From Candidatus Faecalibacterium intestinigallinarum (GTDB taxonomy: Bacteria; Bacillota; Clostridia; Oscillospirales; Ruminococcaceae): 64,000 bases of DNA. The notes below the pieces were generated by a model. That model saw nothing but the letters and a program-made list of their open reading frames with translations. It ran no database searches and had not been told where the DNA came from. The position numbers and the translations under genes are program-made. The DNA lies in the NCBI GenBank assembly GCA_019113345.1, contig DXHQ01000037.1:1-64000 (forward strand), in the 5' to 3' direction. Positions 25,064-34,485 of this stretch are shown here, piece by piece; position 1 is the stretch's first letter, and every line of letters begins with the position of its first letter.

Positions 25064-25723
25064 TTATCCCTCCTTGATGTTCGGCAGCACGGTCTGCATA
25101 ATGGTGCCGCACTGCGCAGCTCCCACATAGAGGATGGCTTGCACATCCACATAGGCCGGCGGGAGTGTGGTTTCCATGACGGTGCCGCACATTGCCGTCC
25201 CAATGTGGATGGGCGGTTCGGCGGTCATCTCAGTCACGGTCGTGATATCATCCAACCAGGATGACAGACGCTTGACTGAGGCAAGGATGAGCCAAAATTC
25301 GCGCACGTCCTCCTGACTGATGCCAGCGGAAGTTTCGATGGTTGCCCGGAAGTGGTGCGGCTCGCCGTCGTACTCATACCACTCAGCGATGTGGCCGCCA
25401 CCGAATATAGCTCTCATAAGCCGTTCGACCGCCCAGGGCGTGCCCATCTTGCAATAGAAGAGCAGCGATGCCTTGACCAGGTCTCGTTTGGTCTCGATGG
25501 GGTATGTTTCGCGGTAGGCCGGTGTCCGCAGCTCCACAGCCAGATAATCCAGCAAAAACTCTGGCGCAGTGTCAATGGCGGCATAGCTGCGGCAGGCATC
25601 TGCATAGGCCAGAATCTTGTCGATTTGGATGTGCAGCGCATAGGCAAACGCCTGTGTTTCAACCTGGCTGGCCAGGTTGTCCGGCATGATCTGGGTAAAG
25701 AGACTGCCTTTTAGTTCAATCAT
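25064..25723 (-). CDS. baseplate protein, P2 gpI family
   Basis: 219 residues. ELKGSLFTQIMPDNLASQVETQAFAYAL and LRTPAYRETYPIETKRDLV fit tail protein I of P2-like phages, which joins the baseplate wedge to the tail fibre. It overlaps the baseplate J gene by 8 nt and is followed 2 nt later by the fibre gene, the P2 order J-I-H. Confidence 0.85.
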   Translation of the reverse strand: MIELKGSLFTQIMPDNLASQVETQAFAYALHIQIDKILAYADACRSYAAIDTAPEFLLDYLAVELRTPAYRETYPIETKRDLVKASLLFYCKMGTPWAVERLMRAIFGGGHIAEWYEYDGEPHHFRATIETSAGISQEDVREFWLILASVKRLSSWLDDITTVTEMTAEPPIHIGTAMCGTVMETTLPPAYVDVQAILYVGAAQCGTIMQTVLPNIKEG

Positions 25724-26873
25724 CTTCCAGCCCTCCGTAACTCACGGACGGATCACCCTGCAAAACGCCCACTTTGGTGCCGAGCACCACCGTATAGGTG
25801 GGCGCGGTGACCACAATGCGCTTTGCGCCGGCGGCCATGATGCGGGCCCGCAGCTCGTCCGGGTTGATATCCCGGCCGATGGTGCGCTGCCAGGATACAT
25901 ATTCGCTGACAGCTACCGTGACGCTCTGCTGAATGGATACAGCGCGGGCGCTGTCGCTGCGGTTGATGTAGTAAGTCAGGGCGATGGTATAAGGCACTTC
26001 ATCTGGCGCGGCGACCCGGACTAGGTCTGTCATCGGTCTCAGGTTGCGGGCGGACAGATAGTCGAGCATCCCATCGATGGCATCTTCATTCGGCTTGGAG
26101 CCGTCGGTCATGAGGAACACCACGTCCACGGTTCCGGCAGCCTGGTCGCTGGTGACTTCAACGTCGCCCACCGCAGGGCTGTAGGACTTGGCATGGTAGA
26201 TGTAGGAATCTTCGGGCCCCGCCGTGGAATAGGCGCCGGGGGCAAGGTAGATGCGCTCTTTGTAGCTTTCATCACTCTCGATGTTTGCGCCGCCGCTGGT
26301 GGGTGTGATGTTGCTGGCGCTGGCCACATACGGCACCGGGTCCACAATGGTGGACAGATCGCCTATCTCGTAGCCGTTGCCTCCTTCCCCTGCCACCGTG
26401 CAGGTAGCCGGAACGTCAACGGTCATCCCGCCGATGGGGATTTCGGCATATTCGTCGGTCGCAAAGTAGATCACGCCCTCCATCGCCACCCGCGTCCCCT
26501 TGGGAATAGAAACAACTGAGGGCCGTTCTGCCGACAGAGTGAACCGGATGGTGGTGGAAGCAGCTGTCGCCTGGTTGCGGGTCGTTCCTTTGAACAGGCC
26601 GAGGTTGTCGAGGAACCCGCCATAGCTGTACTTGAGCAGGTTTTGCTTGCCTGCCCGGTCGATGTACTGCATCGCCTGGTATATCTGGTCGGCCGCAGCG
26701 TACAGTTCCATCCGGTGCGGGCTCGATCTGTCAAGAGTGACAGTCTCGCCAGTGGCCGCGGAAATATAGGTCTCATAGTCAGCGACCATCTCGCTGCGGA
26801 TATCATTCACACCGCGGTCATCGATGAAGGAAATATCGGGGGTATTTGCAAGCGCGCTCTCCCAGTCAAGCAC
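25716..26873 (-). CDS. baseplate wedge protein J
   Basis: 385 residues, GTG start. The baseplate J domain has VNDIRSEMVADYETYISAATGETV, SIPKGTRV (about 120) and GGNGYEIGDL, then the C-terminal VRVAAPDEVPYTI segment. gpJ/gp6-family proteins form the baseplate wedge ring in contractile tails. It overlaps the gpW-like gene by 8 nt. Confidence 0.92.
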   Translation of the reverse strand: MLDWESALANTPDISFIDDRGVNDIRSEMVADYETYISAATGETVTLDRSSPHRMELYAAADQIYQAMQYIDRAGKQNLLKYSYGGFLDNLGLFKGTTRNQATAASTTIRFTLSAERPSVVSIPKGTRVAMEGVIYFATDEYAEIPIGGMTVDVPATCTVAGEGGNGYEIGDLSTIVDPVPYVASASNITPTSGGANIESDESYKERIYLAPGAYSTAGPEDSYIYHAKSYSPAVGDVEVTSDQAAGTVDVVFLMTDGSKPNEDAIDGMLDYLSARNLRPMTDLVRVAAPDEVPYTIALTYYINRSDSARAVSIQQSVTVAVSEYVSWQRTIGRDINPDELRARIMAAGAKRIVVTAPTYTVVLGTKVGVLQGDPSVSYGGLEDD

Positions 26874-27159
26874 TCTTTACCACCACCTTTGCTTTGACGT
26901 GCCCCTCAACGTCCGCCGTCCAGTCGATCTGCTGGAGGCGGAGAAAGGGAAAAAACTTGGGGATTTTTTCGGTCAGCTCGGCCACATACCGGACCTTTGC
27001 CGTTTCGCTTGGCAGGTCTACATAGGACATATCCAGCCCAAACTCGCGATCAAGCGGCATGGTGTGGATGGGGGTAGTAAGCAGCAGCTTGAGCTGCCGG
27101 TCGATATCGGCCAGACGGTCATCCGCGAAGGTGTACTCCAGCTGGAAATCAAAGATCAT
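26866..27159 (-). CDS. baseplate protein W / gp25-like
   Basis: 97 residues. LTTPIHTMPLDREFGLDMSYVD and LRLQQIDW are typical of the gpW/gp25 family, which nucleates sheath assembly at the baseplate. Overlaps both neighbours by 4-8 nt. Confidence 0.85.
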   Translation of the reverse strand: MIFDFQLEYTFADDRLADIDRQLKLLLTTPIHTMPLDREFGLDMSYVDLPSETAKVRYVAELTEKIPKFFPFLRLQQIDWTADVEGHVKAKVVVKSA

Positions 27160-27548
27160 GTGTACTCCTCCAGTGTAATGGTCAGGCTTGCGCGGGCCAA
27201 CTCGCCCTTGTTATAGATCAGGTCCCATGTCTCGCTCGCCCCAGTGATCCGGAAACGGTTGGCGCCCACAGGTCGGTTGCCCAGGATGAAATATTCTGCC
27301 TCACCGTTCTCCACCATCTGTTCGATGGATTCCAGCACAGACCGGGGACGGACGCCCAGACTTGCCGAAAGTGTAATGGGCAGGCTGATGGTTTGCAGCC
27401 CGGGGCCAAGGAACTCGGGCTTTGGCTTGATGCCAGGGGTCTCGTGGACGGCCCACCGGCTAGTCACATCCCGCGTCATGCCGTTGAAGGTGAGCGCATA
27501 GCTGTCGCTCACCCGAAATACGATATTTGAGCCGAGCGTGCCGATCAT
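27156..27548 (-). CDS. phage tail protein, P2 gpU-like
   Basis: 130 residues. GMTRDVTSRWAVHETPGIKPKPEFLGPG and QMVENGEAEYFILGNRPVG resemble gpU of P2-like phages, a tail protein that caps tube and sheath assembly or links the tail to the baseplate. Its position between V and W is unusual compared with P2, where U is near the tape measure. Confidence 0.75.
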   Translation of the reverse strand: MIGTLGSNIVFRVSDSYALTFNGMTRDVTSRWAVHETPGIKPKPEFLGPGLQTISLPITLSASLGVRPRSVLESIEQMVENGEAEYFILGNRPVGANRFRITGASETWDLIYNKGELARASLTITLEEYT

Positions 27549-27562
27549 GGCTCATACACCTC

Positions 27563-28273
27563 CTATCCAAGCGGCGGCGATGTAGGCGCGCCCGCAGCCG
27601 GGCAGGTATGCACGTGATGGACCAGGCTCACGCCGCTGATGACGCAGTCACCGGATGCACCGGTGATGTTGACCGTATTCCCATCGATTGTGATATTCGG
27701 TGCGGTCATAGTCAGCTTGCTTGCGGCATCTACCGTAACTGTCCCGCCGTCGATGGTCACGGTGCAGCTGCCCACCTTGAGGGTCAGCTTGCCTTTGACT
27801 GTGACGTCGGCGTTACCCTGAATGGTGACGGTCCTGTTTCCGGTTACCTGCTCTTCGTTATTGCCCTCGGTCGTATCTTTGCGGTCCTTTTTAACGAGCG
27901 TTTCCTGTTTGCCAACGATCTCCACATAATCGTCGCCTTCGGTATGGTAGAGGCTTTCCGGGATATTGGCATCGTAGCGGATGTAGCACTTCCACGGCTC
28001 CAAATCGAAATCCTTGCGGTACAAGCCTTCGTAACCCTCCGGGGGCACGTTTTTATCGCTCCACGGCCGCCAGAATACCACGCCAGCCTCGCTGCCGTTG
28101 GTCAGGTGTGCCACTGCGACAAGCGCGCCCACAGGAGGCATCATGTACTCGTGGGACAACAATGGGATATACCGGGTGACCTCGTCGTCCTTGTCGTGGT
28201 AGACCACCTGGATCATACCGCGCTCATAGTCGATGGCCGAGACTTTGCCCACCCGGACCTCATGTCTGGTCAT
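27563..28273 (-). CDS. baseplate spike protein V
   Basis: 236 residues. The OB-fold N-terminus (RHEVRVGKVSAIDYERGMI) is followed by a beta-helix of repeated VT/TV units (GNRTVTIQGNADVTVKG) and a C-terminal HVHTCPAAGAP tip. gpV-type spikes end with such His-rich turns binding iron at the apex that pierces the envelope. Overlaps the gpD-like gene by 4 nt. Confidence 0.9.
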   Translation of the reverse strand: MTRHEVRVGKVSAIDYERGMIQVVYHDKDDEVTRYIPLLSHEYMMPPVGALVAVAHLTNGSEAGVVFWRPWSDKNVPPEGYEGLYRKDFDLEPWKCYIRYDANIPESLYHTEGDDYVEIVGKQETLVKKDRKDTTEGNNEEQVTGNRTVTIQGNADVTVKGKLTLKVGSCTVTIDGGTVTVDAASKLTMTAPNITIDGNTVNITGASGDCVISGVSLVHHVHTCPAAGAPTSPPLG

Positions 28274-29268
28274 CCACTCACCACCTTTGACATTTCAAGG
28301 TCGACTGTGTAGCCGCTGCCTACACGGCTGGTGACCTTGTCCAAAAAATACTTGCCGGAGATGGGGCCGCCCATATCAGCGATTTCGATGCACTGAGTAG
28401 ACACCAGGTCGGGCCGGCCGGTGATGGTAACAGTCATCGTGATCGCTCCATGGTTGGCGTTGGCAATGGCGGCGTTGAGCTTGCGCTGGGCGTCTGCCTG
28501 GTCGTCTGCTTTCCCATTGAGCTTGAGCGGGCGGGTCATATCGCCGGCCGTGACCTTGATTTCCTCTTCGGTGGTCGGGTCAGTGTAGGTGTACTCTCCG
28601 CCCGTGTAAGTCCCATCCAGGGTTTGCCGCCAGGACCAGGACTGTATATCCGATGGCCGGATGGTAGCCACTGCGCCTTTGGCCTTATAATCCTCCGGGT
28701 CAAATACCACGAGTTTGTTGGAGTAGACCTTGACAAACAGGCCGTAGTCCTGACAGAGGGAGGTGAAGAACTCGCAGTCTGTCTGCTCGATTTGCTCCAC
28801 CGTTTGGATGGTCGGCGGTGATCCGCTCACCTCCCAGGACAGAGAAATGCCGGCGCGGGATGCAATCTCGCTGCCGATGGCCTGCAGGGTAGCTTTTTCC
28901 CACACCTTGTTCCGCAAGCTGGCCCGGAAGGACCGGTCGGCCGGGACCGACACTGCCGAAATGGTCCCGGTCCGGGGCCAGCCGGAAAAGCTGAAATCAT
29001 CGAGGACAAACGCCCCGCAGTCCAGCTCCCGGTCATCCCCTTCCCCGTCCCAATCCTGCACTTTGATCTTTGCGGTCATGGTATCGCCGGGCTGCGGCAG
29101 CCAATCATCCGCCCAGTGGCCGTCCCGGTCGTTGATCTCGACGTCGATGCTGTCAGATTCGCCCTCCGCAGGGTCGGTATAGGTCACAGTGCCTTTGTAC
29201 CCCTCCATGTCGGTGGTGATGGCGGCGCCGTTCCAGGTCAGCTCGGCTTTCGCTTTGCGCGTCCTCAT
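28270..29268 (-). CDS. baseplate hub protein, late control D-like
   Basis: 332 residues. EINDRDGHWADDWLPQPGDTM and CGAFVLDDFSFSGWP mark the gpD/gp27-like hub domain, and LVSTQCIEIADMGGPISGKYFLDKV the C-terminal part. The hub links tube to spike. Overlaps gpX gene by 4 nt. The old name late control D reflects P2, where the protein also binds the Ogr activator; no such role is implied here. Confidence 0.9.
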   Translation of the reverse strand: MRTRKAKAELTWNGAAITTDMEGYKGTVTYTDPAEGESDSIDVEINDRDGHWADDWLPQPGDTMTAKIKVQDWDGEGDDRELDCGAFVLDDFSFSGWPRTGTISAVSVPADRSFRASLRNKVWEKATLQAIGSEIASRAGISLSWEVSGSPPTIQTVEQIEQTDCEFFTSLCQDYGLFVKVYSNKLVVFDPEDYKAKGAVATIRPSDIQSWSWRQTLDGTYTGGEYTYTDPTTEEEIKVTAGDMTRPLKLNGKADDQADAQRKLNAAIANANHGAITMTVTITGRPDLVSTQCIEIADMGGPISGKYFLDKVTSRVGSGYTVDLEMSKVVSG

Positions 29269-29477
29269 GCAGTGATCCTCCAGGCGGGCAGGTTGACAGT
29301 CGGGTCAGGGGTCGGCAAAGGCGGCGTCTGAAGGACGGTCCCGTAGCCAAACGCAAAGGTGTCGAGCAGCGGGAAGTTGTGCTGCATCAGCCAGCCGGTA
29401 TACTTGACGTCGCCATAGACGCGGTATGCGATAAGGTCCCAGGCATCGCCCTGCTGTGTTGTGTAAGTGCTTGCCAT
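29265..29477 (-). CDS. tail protein X, LysM-like
   Basis: 70 residues. YTTQQGDAWDLIAYRVYGDVKYTGWLMQHN is the LysM-like gpX core, which attaches the tube initiator to the hub. Order X-D-V as in P2. Confidence 0.88.
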   Translation of the reverse strand: MASTYTTQQGDAWDLIAYRVYGDVKYTGWLMQHNFPLLDTFAFGYGTVLQTPPLPTPDPTVNLPAWRITA

Positions 29478-29487
29478 AGATGCCTCC

Positions 29488-31734
29488 TCAAGTCACGCCG
29501 ATGCGGAAATTCTTGCGCCGTTCTTCTGCTTTCATCTGGTTGTAGAGCCGCTTGAACTCCGCGAAACTGATGCGGCCTACTTCTTCAGCTTCCTGTCGAG
29601 TCGGGGTCGATCCATAGAAGTTGAAGACCGGCGACCACACAATGGTATCTCCGCCAGGCGCCGGCTCGGACGGGGACGGACCGCCGCGGCCATCCAGCAT
29701 GGCAGCCAGTTTGGACAAAGGCAGGACCGCCTCCGGCTCGCCGCCTTCGCCGATCTCGGCCAGGGTCGGCCCGGTAGCCACGCCGCCGTCTGCCAGCTGC
29801 GGGACCGACGGAATGGTTGGAATGTCAAAACCGAGAGTGGACCCGCCCACGACCGGCACCCAGTCCGGGATGGTCACCGAGATGGAATTGACTCCCTCAA
29901 TGGCCTTGTTGATGCGAGCAATCACAGCGTTGATAGGGACTGCTACGATGTTTCCAAGCATCCCAAACAGGTTGCCGAAAATGTTTACGACGTTCTGCCA
30001 GGCGGCTTCCCAGTTGCCGGCAAAGACGTTGTTCACAAAATCGCACAGGTTCTGGATGATTGCTTGGGCGTTGCCTGCTGCGGCCTGGATGCCGCTCCAG
30101 AAGGCTTGCAGGGTAGCGGCCGCTGTCGGGAACTTTTCACTGATCGAAACAATGAAGCTCGTGACCGCCGCATTGACCTTGTCCCAGTTTTGGTAGAGCA
30201 GGACAAGCCCCGCGCCAATAGCCAGAAGGATGCCCAGAGGCCCCATCATGGCAGAACCCAGTGCCTTGAATACGCCCACGGCTTTAGCCAAGCCGCCGGA
30301 TGCCTGGAACAGTGCAAGGCCCGTCTTGATGCTGCTCACCCAGTCCTTGACGGCGGAAACGGTATTCATGGCCTTGGTGACCGTGTTGACCGCCGGGCCA
30401 ACCGCCCGCAGGCCGACAGCAAAGGCCATGACAGTGCCCTTGTGCTCCCACAGGAAGTCCAGGAAGGGTTTCGCCTTGTCGTAGGCTGTCCCGGCCCAGG
30501 ATGCAAAATCGCGGATACCATCCACCAGTTCGGGCAGGCCGTCGGTGATGGCGTCGGTCGCCATATCGGCAAAATCCCCCGCGATCTCCTCGACCACGGG
30601 GGACAGGCTGCTGATGGCATCCGCGATTTCTGGTGCACGATCGGTGAGGGTACTGTAGACCCGCTCTGCAGCGGGCAGCATGGCGACCTCAAACTGCCGC
30701 CCAATCTGCCGCACTGTGCTGTCAAGGCCGCTCAGGCTTGCCTGGTTGATCTGCTCGATGGCATCGCCGGCGGCATAGGCGGCGTCGGAGGCCTCGGCCA
30801 TGGCCTGCAGAGCATCCACGCCCAGGTCCTCCCACATGGTGCCAAACAGCTTGACGCCCACAGCATCGCGCTGGACCTTGTCGTCCAGGTCGAGCAGGCG
30901 GTCAATGACGTCGAAGAAGGCTTTATTCGCGCCTTCTCCGCCCGCAGCGAACCTGTCCATCATCTGGTCGGCGTTCAGCCCGAGAGCCTGGTATGCCGCG
31001 ATGGTGGTGTCGCTGCCGTCGATGGCGCGGATGGAGAACTCCTTCACGGCGTCGCCGACCTTGTCCAGATTCCAGGCCGTGCCGTCTGCGCCGGCCTGAT
31101 AGACCTGGAACATCTGATCGGCCGAGAAGCCGAGTTTGGCAAACTGGACCGAGTACTCGTTGATGGAGTCGATCAGTTCGCCCGAAAAGTCAAGTCCGTT
31201 CTGCGCACCGGTGGAAATCAGGTTAAAGGCATCTTCGACCGAGACATTGAAGTTCTTGCGGATGGCTTCGGCCGCGCGGGTGCTTTCCGCCACGTCATAG
31301 CCAAAAGCCTGCTGCAGAGCCAGGGCACCCTTGGTAGCAGAAGCCAGTCCTCCCTTGCTCAGACTCTTCATATTGCGGTCCACGATGGCGACAGCATCGC
31401 CGATAGCCGCCACATCCTCGCCAAAGCCGGATGCGTAAACATCCTCCATGACGCCGCGCAGCGTTTCGAGCTCCCGGCCGGCAGCCCCGGTGGCGTTGGC
31501 CACCTGGGTGGTCGCCTGCTGCCATTCGTTGGCAAGGCCTGTCATGTACTTGCCCGCCGCCAGCGCGCCGGTGCCCATCGCAGCCATTCCGGCCGCCACA
31601 CCGGTAGAGACCCGGTTGGCCACCTTAACGATGGAGTTAAGCTGCTTGGATGAGGTCTTGACGCTCTTTCCGAGCGACTTGTCGACCTTACCAGCGATTT
31701 TGATGGCCAGTTCCATGACCTTGCTTTTTGGCAT
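29488..31734 (-). CDS. tail tape measure protein
   Basis: 748 residues from the ATG at 31,734; the frame also opens at a TTG at 31,740. The N-terminal region (about 1-250) is the TP901/P2-type tape-measure core, rich in Ala and Gln; hydrophobic segments lie at about 455-520 (GPLGILLAIGAGLVLLYQNW). The C-terminal 80 residues carry a Gly/Pro linker. Its helical length sets tail length. Its start overlaps the frameshift extension of the tail chaperone, the conserved arrangement. Confidence 0.9.
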   Translation of the reverse strand: MPKSKVMELAIKIAGKVDKSLGKSVKTSSKQLNSIVKVANRVSTGVAAGMAAMGTGALAAGKYMTGLANEWQQATTQVANATGAAGRELETLRGVMEDVYASGFGEDVAAIGDAVAIVDRNMKSLSKGGLASATKGALALQQAFGYDVAESTRAAEAIRKNFNVSVEDAFNLISTGAQNGLDFSGELIDSINEYSVQFAKLGFSADQMFQVYQAGADGTAWNLDKVGDAVKEFSIRAIDGSDTTIAAYQALGLNADQMMDRFAAGGEGANKAFFDVIDRLLDLDDKVQRDAVGVKLFGTMWEDLGVDALQAMAEASDAAYAAGDAIEQINQASLSGLDSTVRQIGRQFEVAMLPAAERVYSTLTDRAPEIADAISSLSPVVEEIAGDFADMATDAITDGLPELVDGIRDFASWAGTAYDKAKPFLDFLWEHKGTVMAFAVGLRAVGPAVNTVTKAMNTVSAVKDWVSSIKTGLALFQASGGLAKAVGVFKALGSAMMGPLGILLAIGAGLVLLYQNWDKVNAAVTSFIVSISEKFPTAAATLQAFWSGIQAAAGNAQAIIQNLCDFVNNVFAGNWEAAWQNVVNIFGNLFGMLGNIVAVPINAVIARINKAIEGVNSISVTIPDWVPVVGGSTLGFDIPTIPSVPQLADGGVATGPTLAEIGEGGEPEAVLPLSKLAAMLDGRGGPSPSEPAPGGDTIVWSPVFNFYGSTPTRQEAEEVGRISFAEFKRLYNQMKAEERRKNFRIGVT

Positions 31735-31903
31735 ACTCAATCACCACCCTGGCCATATCGTTCAGCTCGTCCAGCGGCAGGGACAAAAAGTAGTCCACGC
31801 CGCTGTGCAGTTGGAGAGAGAGTGCGATGCACCCTTTTTTGATCTCAGGCGGGGTTATTCCTCTCCATCCCCGCCGTACAGAAAAGAAGTGACCAGATTT
31901 TTC
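31688..31903 (-). CDS. tail assembly chaperone extension made by -1 frameshift (gpE' type)
   Basis: The frame one base back from the chaperone gene stays open past its stop and ends at 31,688, inside the tape-measure gene. Its sequence (GITPPEIKKGCIALSLQ, LSLPLDELNDMARVVIEYA) looks like the gpE' or gpGT C-terminal part. A G-AAA-AAT heptamer at 31,897-31,903 or T-TTT-CTG just downstream could be the slip site; neither is an ideal XXXYYYZ. The fusion product would be about 170 residues and bind the tape measure. Confidence 0.7.
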   Translation of the reverse strand, partial: EKSGHFFSVRRGWRGITPPEIKKGCIALSLQLHSGVDYFLSLPLDELNDMARVVIEYAKKQGHGTGHQNRW

Positions 31904-32202
31904 AGCTTGATGGCCTCCTTCGCCGGCAGCCGCTGGAAGAACTCCACCGGCTTGCCGGACGCCCGGGCGGCCATATAGACGGCGTAGTCCACCGTCAGCT
32001 CGGGCACGGGGGTCGCGCCCAGAGAGCGGGAGACCAGCTTGCCAACAGCGCACAAGTCCCCCGCGCTCATGTTTTCCAGCCCGGTCAGATCGACTTCACT
32101 ATACTCTGCACCCTCAAAACGATAGGACTTCGCAAAGCGAAGGATCAGCTCGTTTTTCTCTGCCGCAGGCAGGACGATTGCGTTTTCGTTTTTCTCACTC
32201 AT
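31855..32202 (-). CDS. tail assembly chaperone, gpE-like
   Basis: 115 residues (MSEKNENAIVLPAAEKNEL). It sits between tail tube and tape measure, where P2-like phages encode gpE and contractile-tail relatives encode the chaperone pair. LPAKEAIKLKNLVTSFLYG near the end precedes the frameshift region. ATGA overlap with the tube gene. Confidence 0.85.
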   Translation of the reverse strand: MSEKNENAIVLPAAEKNELILRFAKSYRFEGAEYSEVDLTGLENMSAGDLCAVGKLVSRSLGATPVPELTVDYAVYMAARASGKPVEFFQRLPAKEAIKLKNLVTSFLYGGDGEE

Positions 32203-32726
32203 CAGGTCTGCTCCCTCACTTTCTGCAGTTTATCAACGCCGCGGATGGCAAAACGCGGGTTGAATTTGTTCAGCTCGACCAGCTCTTCGTCGTCGACCTC
32301 GATCTTGATGTACGCGATATTGACGGCCACCGACGCGTTCATGGGGTTGGCGGGGTTCAGGGTGCCGGGGTCGAGGGTGGCGCACTTGCCGCGGACCACG
32401 ACCCGCATACTGCGGAAATTCGTGGCCATCTGGTCGTTCATCACCTGCTGGGAAACCCGCAGGGTCAGTGCCACGCCGTTGGGGTCCATCAGGTCGATGG
32501 ACTCACCGTCCAGCAGCCGGAACGGAATCTCCAACTGCATATTGGAGAAGTGCCCCACGGCGGGGTCGTCGAACTCGCCCAGGATGCCCGCGCCGCTGAC
32601 GGTCTCGGCCATCGACTCAAAGGGCGGCAGAGTAGTCTCTGCGCCTACGCCGATCAGCCGGCCGCCCTGATTGTCGTTGTAGACGTTGTAGTTGTTGATC
32701 TTGCTGGGGATGGGTCTCTGACTCAT
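32202..32726 (-). CDS. tail tube protein, P2 FII-like
   Basis: 174 residues. IPSKINNYNVYNDNQGGRLIGVGAE is the characteristic beginning of the major tail tube (FII) family, and MESMAETVSGAGILGEFDDP fits its core. Forms the inner tube. Overlaps the sheath gene by 4 nt. Confidence 0.92.
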   Translation of the reverse strand: MSQRPIPSKINNYNVYNDNQGGRLIGVGAETTLPPFESMAETVSGAGILGEFDDPAVGHFSNMQLEIPFRLLDGESIDLMDPNGVALTLRVSQQVMNDQMATNFRSMRVVVRGKCATLDPGTLNPANPMNASVAVNIAYIKIEVDDEELVELNKFNPRFAIRGVDKLQKVREQT

Positions 32727-34201
32727 GCGGCTTCACCTCCGGTCAGGGCGGTCTCCAGCGCGGAGACGTCGTACTCGTTGATGTTCTCGATGAACTCTGC
32801 AGGAATATAGGGTGCAAGGAACGTGTGGGTGGTCAAATGACCGTCCAGCAGGCTGGTGGTGGGGTTCTCATCAGCGCGGAACTCGGTCTTGTAGCCCGCG
32901 CAGTAGTCCCGCGCCACATAACCGTTGCCCTTGATGTTCTGGCTGTCGATGACCGACTGGATCAGCCGGCGGTTACCGGGTTCATCGACCTTCTGGAAAT
33001 AGGTCAGGATGAAGTTGTTCGCGTCCCAGTTGAAGAAACGCCGCACCGCAAGCCACCGGTCCTTCGGGTCGGTGGTAGACGGATAGGCGGCGGTATTGTT
33101 GCCCCAGGACCGCCAGCCGTTGACATTGATGGCAGTGACGATGCCATTGGCATTCAGGGTATCGTTGGCCTGCTGCTGGTCCAGCAGCACCTCGGTGCCG
33201 TCGTGCAATACAGTGCCAGTGCAGCGCAGCGCCTTGTTGGAGGGGCTTGCATAGGGCACATCTTCGTGGGTGCTGTCGGTGTAGGCGGTCAGTGCACCAA
33301 AAGCGGCGGAGTAATAGTAGCGTTTGTCGCCAATGGCGATCATCGGCCACAATGCCGCCGCAAAAGCAGATGTAACGCCCAGCTTTTCCTTGGCGGTTTT
33401 GACGCCGCTGTAGACCGCTGCGCCGTTCTCCTCTGCGTCGGTGGAGATGTCGATATAGGTCACCGCGCGGAACACGCCATTGATGCCCTCGGTCTTGGCC
33501 TGGAGAGCCGCTGCCACTACGGGCTGCTGACTCCAGCCGGGGGCAAGGAGGATGCCGGCGGTCATGCCCAGGCGGGGATAAATCTGCCGGATCAGCTCGA
33601 TGCCGGTCTCCTGGCCGGTCAGCGCATCCACACCGCCCACAATGTCGGCGACGGTGACGCCGTCCGGCTTGAGACTCTTGCTGGACACCTTGAGGGTAGC
33701 CGCTTCCGCCGCCGTGTCGTCCAGAACAACGATGTGGACAGAACCGTCGTCCGCATGGCTGGCCAGGTAATCCTCACCAGCGACCAGGGGCGTTTCCGCA
33801 TTCTTCACCACGAGTGTGTTCAGCAGCACATAGGGCTTGTCGTACCGTAGGGTGCCGTCGGCCTGGACAGTGACTTCTTCTTCCACGTTGGCGGTGGTGT
33901 GGGTGGACTTGTTGGGGTCCAGCACATTGACCAGGATGATCGGCGCCACGTTGAAAACACGGAAGCAGTAGTCCATGCTCTGGCACAGGGTGAAGTTCTT
34001 GAAGTCATCCGAGTACCCAAAGTTATTCTGGCACTCAGCGAAGGAGTAGCACAGAATGGGCTTGTTGACGGCGGCTGCAGGATCGTCCAGCATATGGATA
34101 GGTGCAGTCCCAAAAACGACCTGTAAGGCAGCGTCGCTCTCTACAGGAACAGTGAGGCTGGTTGCCTGTTCGGTCACGCTTACGCCATGATTATAGGGCA
34201 T
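32723..34201 (-). CDS. tail sheath protein, P2 FI-like
   Basis: 492 residues. Start HGVSVTEQATSLTVPVESDAAL is typical of the contractile sheath. GILLAPGWSQQPVVAAAL (about 220) and the C-terminal region DRLIQSVIDSQNIKGNGYVARDYCAGY shape also agree. The sheath contracts to drive the tube through the envelope. The presence of sheath, tube and baseplate set makes this a myovirus. Confidence 0.95.
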   Translation of the reverse strand: MPYNHGVSVTEQATSLTVPVESDAALQVVFGTAPIHMLDDPAAAVNKPILCYSFAECQNNFGYSDDFKNFTLCQSMDYCFRVFNVAPIILVNVLDPNKSTHTTANVEEEVTVQADGTLRYDKPYVLLNTLVVKNAETPLVAGEDYLASHADDGSVHIVVLDDTAAEAATLKVSSKSLKPDGVTVADIVGGVDALTGQETGIELIRQIYPRLGMTAGILLAPGWSQQPVVAAALQAKTEGINGVFRAVTYIDISTDAEENGAAVYSGVKTAKEKLGVTSAFAAALWPMIAIGDKRYYYSAAFGALTAYTDSTHEDVPYASPSNKALRCTGTVLHDGTEVLLDQQQANDTLNANGIVTAINVNGWRSWGNNTAAYPSTTDPKDRWLAVRRFFNWDANNFILTYFQKVDEPGNRRLIQSVIDSQNIKGNGYVARDYCAGYKTEFRADENPTTSLLDGHLTTHTFLAPYIPAEFIENINEYDVSALETALTGGEAA

Positions 34202-34203
34202 GG

Positions 34204-34485
34204 TTACACCTCCTGCTTGGTCTTCTCGGCCAGGCCGGCCTGTACGCGCTTATAGAGCGTGTAGATACGGCCGTACTTGTACGCGATCTGCTTTCTGGCG
34301 TCGGGCAGCCGCTCCAGCGGCAGCACCAGGCCGGCGACGGCCCGGTCCTCTGCGGCCAGAGCGGCCAGCCCAGGGGTAAGTCCGTTGGTGTAGCAGGTCC
34401 ACTGCTGCGCCACACCGCGGATGGTGGGGCCGCAGTAGACCAGGGTGCCGCCGGACGCTTCGGCAGCCTGTTTGGTCTTGTTCAT
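34204..34485 (-). CDS. small protein between tail terminator and sheath
   Basis: 93 residues (MNKTKQAAEASGGTLVYCGPTIRGVAQQWTCYTNG begins it, shortened). Such a 90-residue protein with a conserved GGTLVYCGPTI motif occurs upstream of sheath genes in Firmicute myophages; no function is known. It overlaps the upstream gene by 4 nt and precedes the sheath by 2 nt. Confidence 0.65.
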   Translation of the reverse strand: MNKTKQAAEASGGTLVYCGPTIRGVAQQWTCYTNGLTPGLAALAAEDRAVAGLVLPLERLPDARKQIAYKYGRIYTLYKRVQAGLAEKTKQEV

